Source: Brotonthovivens sp045629925 (GTDB lineage: Bacteria > Bacillota > Clostridia > Lachnospirales > Lachnospiraceae). Taken from it: a stretch of DNA of 10,687 nucleotides. Made by a program: the position numbers and the translations under genes. The first letter of the stretch is position 1, and the number at the start of each line of letters is the position of its first letter. Location of the stretch: contig JAZQSD010000129.1 in NCBI GenBank assembly GCA_045629925.1, positions 1-10,687 of the forward strand. The letters are read 5' to 3'. This document shows positions 8,934 through 10,687 of the stretch, piece by piece. The notes below the pieces were generated by a model. The model was given only the letters and a program-made list of their open reading frames with translations. It was not told where the DNA came from and made no database searches.

Positions 8934-8960
8934 AAAAATCCAGAAGCATACACTTCTGGA
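8934..8960 (-). terminator. riboswitch-controlled leader terminator, second AGCS gene
   Basis: TCCAGAAG (8960-8953), a 6-base loop and CTTCTGGA (8946-8939) form a perfect 8-bp stem, followed on the minus strand by TTTTT, G and a further T run. It lies 50 bases before the symporter ATG. TCCAGA in its first arm is complementary to TCTGGA (9163-9158) at the start of the 3' aptamer, which mirrors the arrangement in the other leader. Confidence 0.8.
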
Positions 8961-8991
8961 AAAAAGAACAACGATAAAGACATTCCTTGGC

Positions 8992-9033
8992 AAAAAAAAT
9001 CGTACCCATGATAAATAAAAATCACCAGATACG
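8992..9033 (-). terminator. possible extra terminator in the second AGCS leader
   Basis: On the minus strand an imperfect hairpin from 9033 to 9001 pairs CGTATCT with GGGTACG (two G-U pairs) and TGAT with ATCA around a T-rich loop. A and then eight T follow (9000-8992). The T tract is excellent but the stem is weak and interrupted, so this may be only an AT-rich spacer. The other leader has no counterpart. Confidence 0.4.
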
Positions 9034-9060
9034 AACAGAATTACACAAAAAATGTACTTT

Positions 9061-9262
9061 CTCTGTCCTTTAGCCTGAGAGATTAGCAAATCCTATTGGA
9101 TAAGCTTTGCACCTTCGGCACTCTTCCATCGCACTTCTTGGTACGGATAAGAGGTTCTCCAGAGTTACAATCCATTCACAGTCTCCATCTCTTTCGAGAC
9201 ACCTGAGAGTTTTGCTCCTTCGGTCTGACATACAGTCAATTTCCTGCAAACTTCAACTTGTC
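9061..9262 (-). ncRNA. glycine riboswitch, two-domain, 5' ligand core retained
   Basis: The 3' aptamer (9164-9061) has P1 CTCTG/CAGAG, core GCCGAAGGTGCAA (9119-9107), CTCTCAGG (9081-9074), and ends in AAAGGACAGAG. The 5' domain (about 9262-9165) has an intact core CCGAAGGAGCAA plus CTCTCAGG (9209-9202). It lacks an upstream GGAGAG strand; AGTTTGC could instead pair with GCAAAACT across one bulge. A TCTC-GAAA-GAGA hairpin follows where the 3' side of P1 would normally lie. Compared with the leader at 7112-7312, several stems change on both sides: TGAC/GTCA against TGGC/GCCA, and CGTAC/GTGCG against CGTAT/ATACG. This is good evidence for a conserved RNA fold. It precedes a symporter and a terminator, so it is most likely a glycine-responsive transcription switch. 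Confidence 0.92.
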
Positions 9263-9279
9263 TTTATTTAATTAACGCT

Positions 9280-9308
9280 AGTCTACGACTTTGTATCAGT
9301 CTTGTCAA
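9280..9308 (-). promoter_or_regulatory. sigma-A-type promoter of the second riboswitch-AGCS unit
   Basis: Minus strand: perfect -35 TTGACA (9308-9303), 17-base spacer, -10 TAGACT (9285-9280). The predicted start near 9273 begins the riboswitch transcript. Its -35 is closer to consensus than that of the other copy (TTGACT), so this unit may be transcribed more strongly. Confidence 0.85.
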
Positions 9309-9352
9309 TGGTATTTTTATGCTTTTTTTATTTTTTTATGTGAAAATAGCAC

Positions 9353-9384
9353 AAAAAACCAGGTAACCTTTTAGTTACCTGGTT
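9353..9384 (-). terminator. strong intrinsic terminator after the URO-D gene
   Basis: A perfect 11-bp stem AACCAGGTAAC/GTTACCTGGTT (9384-9374 with 9367-9357) and a 6-base loop are followed on the minus strand by a T run. A short T run also follows on the plus strand, so it may act in both directions. It closes the URO-D transcript before the promoter of the next symporter. Confidence 0.88.
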
Positions 9385-9443
9385 CATTTTTTGTATAAAT
9401 AATACAATTTTATATACGGTTGTTAAATTTTATTCACCTTTGA

Positions 9444-10430
9444 TTATTTTACTTCAATCTGACGACCGTACTTGTTAACTTCATCAATCCAAATACCAAA
9501 TGTAAACTGTTTGATTGGAATAATATATGGAAGAAATCTTCCTTTATTAACATAATTGTCAATACCTTTGCGGATTTCCGCACGAATCATCTCTTCTGTT
9601 GCGTCTGGAGCTTCCATTTTCTGATTGTCCATACCGCCACAGAATGTAATCTTATCGCCATATTCTGCCATCAGTGCGTCTAAATCATTAGAAAGCATCA
9701 TTGGATTGATAGCATCTATACCAATTTCAACAAGATCAGGAATAATCTGCTGAATATGTCCACAGGAATGATGCATATAAACCATACCTAATTCATGGAT
9801 CTTGTCTGCATATCGTTTTTCAATTGGTTTAATAAATTCTCTCCAGATTTCTGGTGAAAAGAACATGTTATCGTTTGTTCCCCAGTCATCATGCATATGG
9901 ATAACTTCTGGTTTCAGATATTTGTGAGCCAGTTCGATACATTTGATCTTGTAATCACAAATTGCATTCAACAGTTCTTTCATTTCGTCTGGACATTCAT
10001 AGAATGCACAGAGAGCATTTTCGAAACCAACCATCTGATTTACTCGCTCAAATGCACCTGAAAGCAGTAAGCAGGAAAGTACGTGTTCATCTGGATTGTA
10101 ACCCATTCCCATTTTCATGCCGTTTAAGATCTGATCAACTGGCATAAAGTCGATTGGTGGGAATTTTACATGGTCTTTCCATTCAGCAACATCTTCAAAT
10201 AATCTGAAGTCTTTTGCTACTGTATTACCATCGATCATTGGGTTTGGTCCCTGGTTTGTCCAAAGAACGCCCCATGCATCTGGTCCTGTTCCGTATGGAT
10301 CAAAATTTTCAAGGTCGATGAAACGTTCACCTGGGAACACAACATCCTTCATTGTAGAATATGGTTCTGGAATAAAATCTGCCTTTTCGCCGCGTAAAAT
10401 CGCAAGCAGTGCCTCTTTTGCTGTCTGCAT
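9444..10430 (-). CDS. uroporphyrinogen decarboxylase (URO-D) family protein, methyltransferase-like
   Basis: This is a 328-residue soluble protein with the URO-D fold. It is probably not haem-pathway HemE, because the N-terminal RQAGRY-type motif of HemE is absent and HemE is usually somewhat longer. It carries HHSCGH (220-225), whose H221-x-C223 matches the HxC zinc-ligand pattern of MtaA/MtbA-type corrinoid methyltransferases in this superfamily, and DDWG (181-184). C264 in TFCGGMD is a possible third ligand. The C-terminal cysteine that completes the site in MtaA-like enzymes is not evident. The likely reaction is methyl transfer involving a corrinoid protein or another thiol acceptor; the substrate is unknown. 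The ATG at 10430 has AAAGGAGAGG 6 bases upstream. The gene stands alone between a promoter and a strong terminator. No corrinoid protein gene is visible in the window. Confidence 0.85.
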   Translation of the reverse strand: MQTAKEALLAILRGEKADFIPEPYSTMKDVVFPGERFIDLENFDPYGTGPDAWGVLWTNQGPNPMIDGNTVAKDFRLFEDVAEWKDHVKFPPIDFMPVDQILNGMKMGMGYNPDEHVLSCLLLSGAFERVNQMVGFENALCAFYECPDEMKELLNAICDYKIKCIELAHKYLKPEVIHMHDDWGTNDNMFFSPEIWREFIKPIEKRYADKIHELGMVYMHHSCGHIQQIIPDLVEIGIDAINPMMLSNDLDALMAEYGDKITFCGGMDNQKMEAPDATEEMIRAEIRKGIDNYVNKGRFLPYIIPIKQFTFGIWIDEVNKYGRQIEVK

Positions 10431-10472
10431 AATATACCTCTCCTTTAAATGAAATTAATTTTTCGAACTTTC

Positions 10473-10490
10473 GTGTAGCAAAAACTACAC
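10473..10490. promoter_or_regulatory. inverted repeat just after the URO-D promoter, candidate operator
   Basis: GTGTAG-N6-CTACAC, a perfect 6-bp dyad, starts a few bases downstream of the predicted transcription start of the URO-D gene. A repressor bound here would block the promoter. It could instead fold as a small 5'-UTR hairpin. I cannot assign a regulator. Confidence 0.45.
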
Positions 10491-10502
10491 TTTGATAGGT
10501 AC

Positions 10503-10531
10503 ATAGTATCACGGAATACACAATATAGGAA
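10503..10531 (-). promoter_or_regulatory. candidate promoter of the URO-D gene
   Basis: On the minus strand TGA is followed by TACTAT (-10, 10508-10503), an extended -10 type. TTCCTA (10531-10526) lies at a 17-base spacer as a weak -35. A weak -35 plus extended -10 fits a promoter that needs an activator. The predicted start is near 10496. Confidence 0.45.
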
Positions 10532-10551
10532 ACACATAAAAGTTGAAGTTC

Positions 10552-10568
10552 TGTAACCAAAAGTTACA
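10552..10568. promoter_or_regulatory. inverted repeat upstream of the URO-D promoter, candidate activator site
   Basis: TGTAAC-N5-GTTACA, a perfect 6-bp dyad, lies about 20 bp upstream of the weak -35 element, a usual place for an activator. It also touches the tail of the preceding terminator, so the overlap may be incidental. No regulator can be named. Confidence 0.4.
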
Positions 10569-10594
10569 AAAGCCGACCACAAATGTGATCGGCT
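10568..10594 (-). terminator. hairpin terminator upstream of the URO-D gene
   Basis: AGCCGATCACA/TGTGGTCGGCT (10594-10584 with 10581-10571) pairs almost perfectly with one G-U pair and a very short loop. A short T run follows on the minus strand. It starts 19 bases after the stop codon of the possible gene end at the right edge, which is consistent with its terminator. Confidence 0.6.
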
Positions 10595-10612
10595 TATTAT
10601 CGCATTATCTTA

Positions 10613-10687
10613 TTATGCTAAAACAACTGACATAATACATAAAAATTCAAAACAACTCTTTTCATTCATGAATTTCTCCACTGTTGC
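10613..10687 (-). CDS. possible C-terminal end of an unidentified gene cut by the right edge
   Basis: From the right edge one minus-strand frame is open for 24 codons to a TAA at 10613-10615, and a terminator hairpin follows 19 bases later. The other two minus frames close within eight codons. The visible residues end in a mildly hydrophobic, cysteine-containing stretch (FEFLCIMSVVLA). Nothing in it identifies a family, and 24 codons is too little to prove coding. Support comes mainly from the terminator position and the shared strand. Confidence 0.35.
   Translation of the reverse strand, partial: ATVEKFMNEKSCFEFLCIMSVVLA

Larger units (their letters stand above)
5595..9308 (-). repeat. tandem direct duplication of a promoter-riboswitch-AGCS unit
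   Basis: Two units in the same orientation (about 5595-7359 and 7462-9308) share promoter, riboswitch leader, leader terminator and symporter in the same order. They are clearly homologous along nearly the whole length at the DNA level. The leader segment between aptamer and terminator differs in length, about 33 bases in one and 100 in the other. No insertion sequence or obvious short direct repeat marks the junctions. Divergence at many third codon positions shows that the duplication is old. Confidence 0.85.

Noticed and set aside
8884..9009. N-terminal extension of the second AGCS symporter up to an ATG at 9009
   Set aside because: It crosses the leader terminator, has no ribosome binding site, and does not align with the paralogue. 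The ATG at 8883 has GAGGA at good spacing.
5595..9308. Transposon-like duplication of the symporter unit
   Set aside because: No terminal inverted repeats, target-site repeats or mobility genes flank either copy. An old tandem duplication explains the layout.
9444..10430. Annotation as HemE (haem-pathway uroporphyrinogen decarboxylase)
   Set aside because: The N-terminal substrate-binding RQAGRY-type motif is missing and an HxC metal-ligand motif is present. This fits the methyltransferase-like branch better.
10327..10560. 77-codon minus-strand frame overlapping the URO-D start
   Set aside because: It covers the promoter, both inverted repeats and the first part of the URO-D gene in another frame. 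It has no convincing ribosome binding site and no recognisable protein features.
1..10687. CRISPR array, insertion sequence, prophage or defence cassette
   Set aside because: No regularly spaced repeats, no transposase or integrase, and no defence genes were seen. AddAB is a housekeeping repair enzyme.

Overview
The window looks like chromosome from a low-GC Gram-positive anaerobe of the Clostridia, most likely Lachnospiraceae. The pointers are AT-rich spacers, strong AGGAG-type ribosome binding sites, AddA/AddB instead of RecBCD, glycine riboswitches of Firmicute type, and intrinsic terminators after most genes. The assignment rests on protein style and gene content, not on a database search. 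Every gene I can support is on the minus strand, so transcription runs from right to left. I see no plus-strand gene, tRNA, rRNA, CRISPR array or mobile element.

In order of transcription: (1) a possible 3' end of an unidentified gene at the right edge, followed by a terminator; (2) a URO-D family protein (9444-10430) with its own promoter and two inverted repeats around that promoter, ending in a strong terminator; (3) an AGCS sodium:alanine/glycine symporter (7462-8883) behind a promoter, a glycine riboswitch and a leader terminator; (4) a second, closely related AGCS symporter (5595-7010) with the same promoter, riboswitch and terminator layout; (5) addB (1997-5449) and addA (2007 to beyond the left edge), which overlap by 11 bp and encode the two subunits of the AddAB double-strand-break repair helicase-nuclease.

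The centre of interest is the duplicated riboswitch-transporter unit at 5595-9308. Each copy has a sigma-A-type promoter with a 17-bp spacer, a two-domain glycine riboswitch leader, an intrinsic terminator in the leader, and a symporter of about 470 residues. In both leaders the 3' aptamer is canonical, while the 5' domain lacks the usual GGAGAG strand. The 5' domain keeps an intact ligand-core string in the 9.2 kb copy but has lost two bases of it in the 7.2 kb copy. In both leaders the 5' strand of the aptamer P1 helix can also pair with the first arm of the terminator. This predicts that glycine shuts off the two transporters.

The rest is ordinary chromosomal content. I found no defence system or new machinery. 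The points most worth checking are the unequal decay of the two riboswitches, the extra possible terminator in one leader, and the inverted repeats flanking the URO-D promoter.
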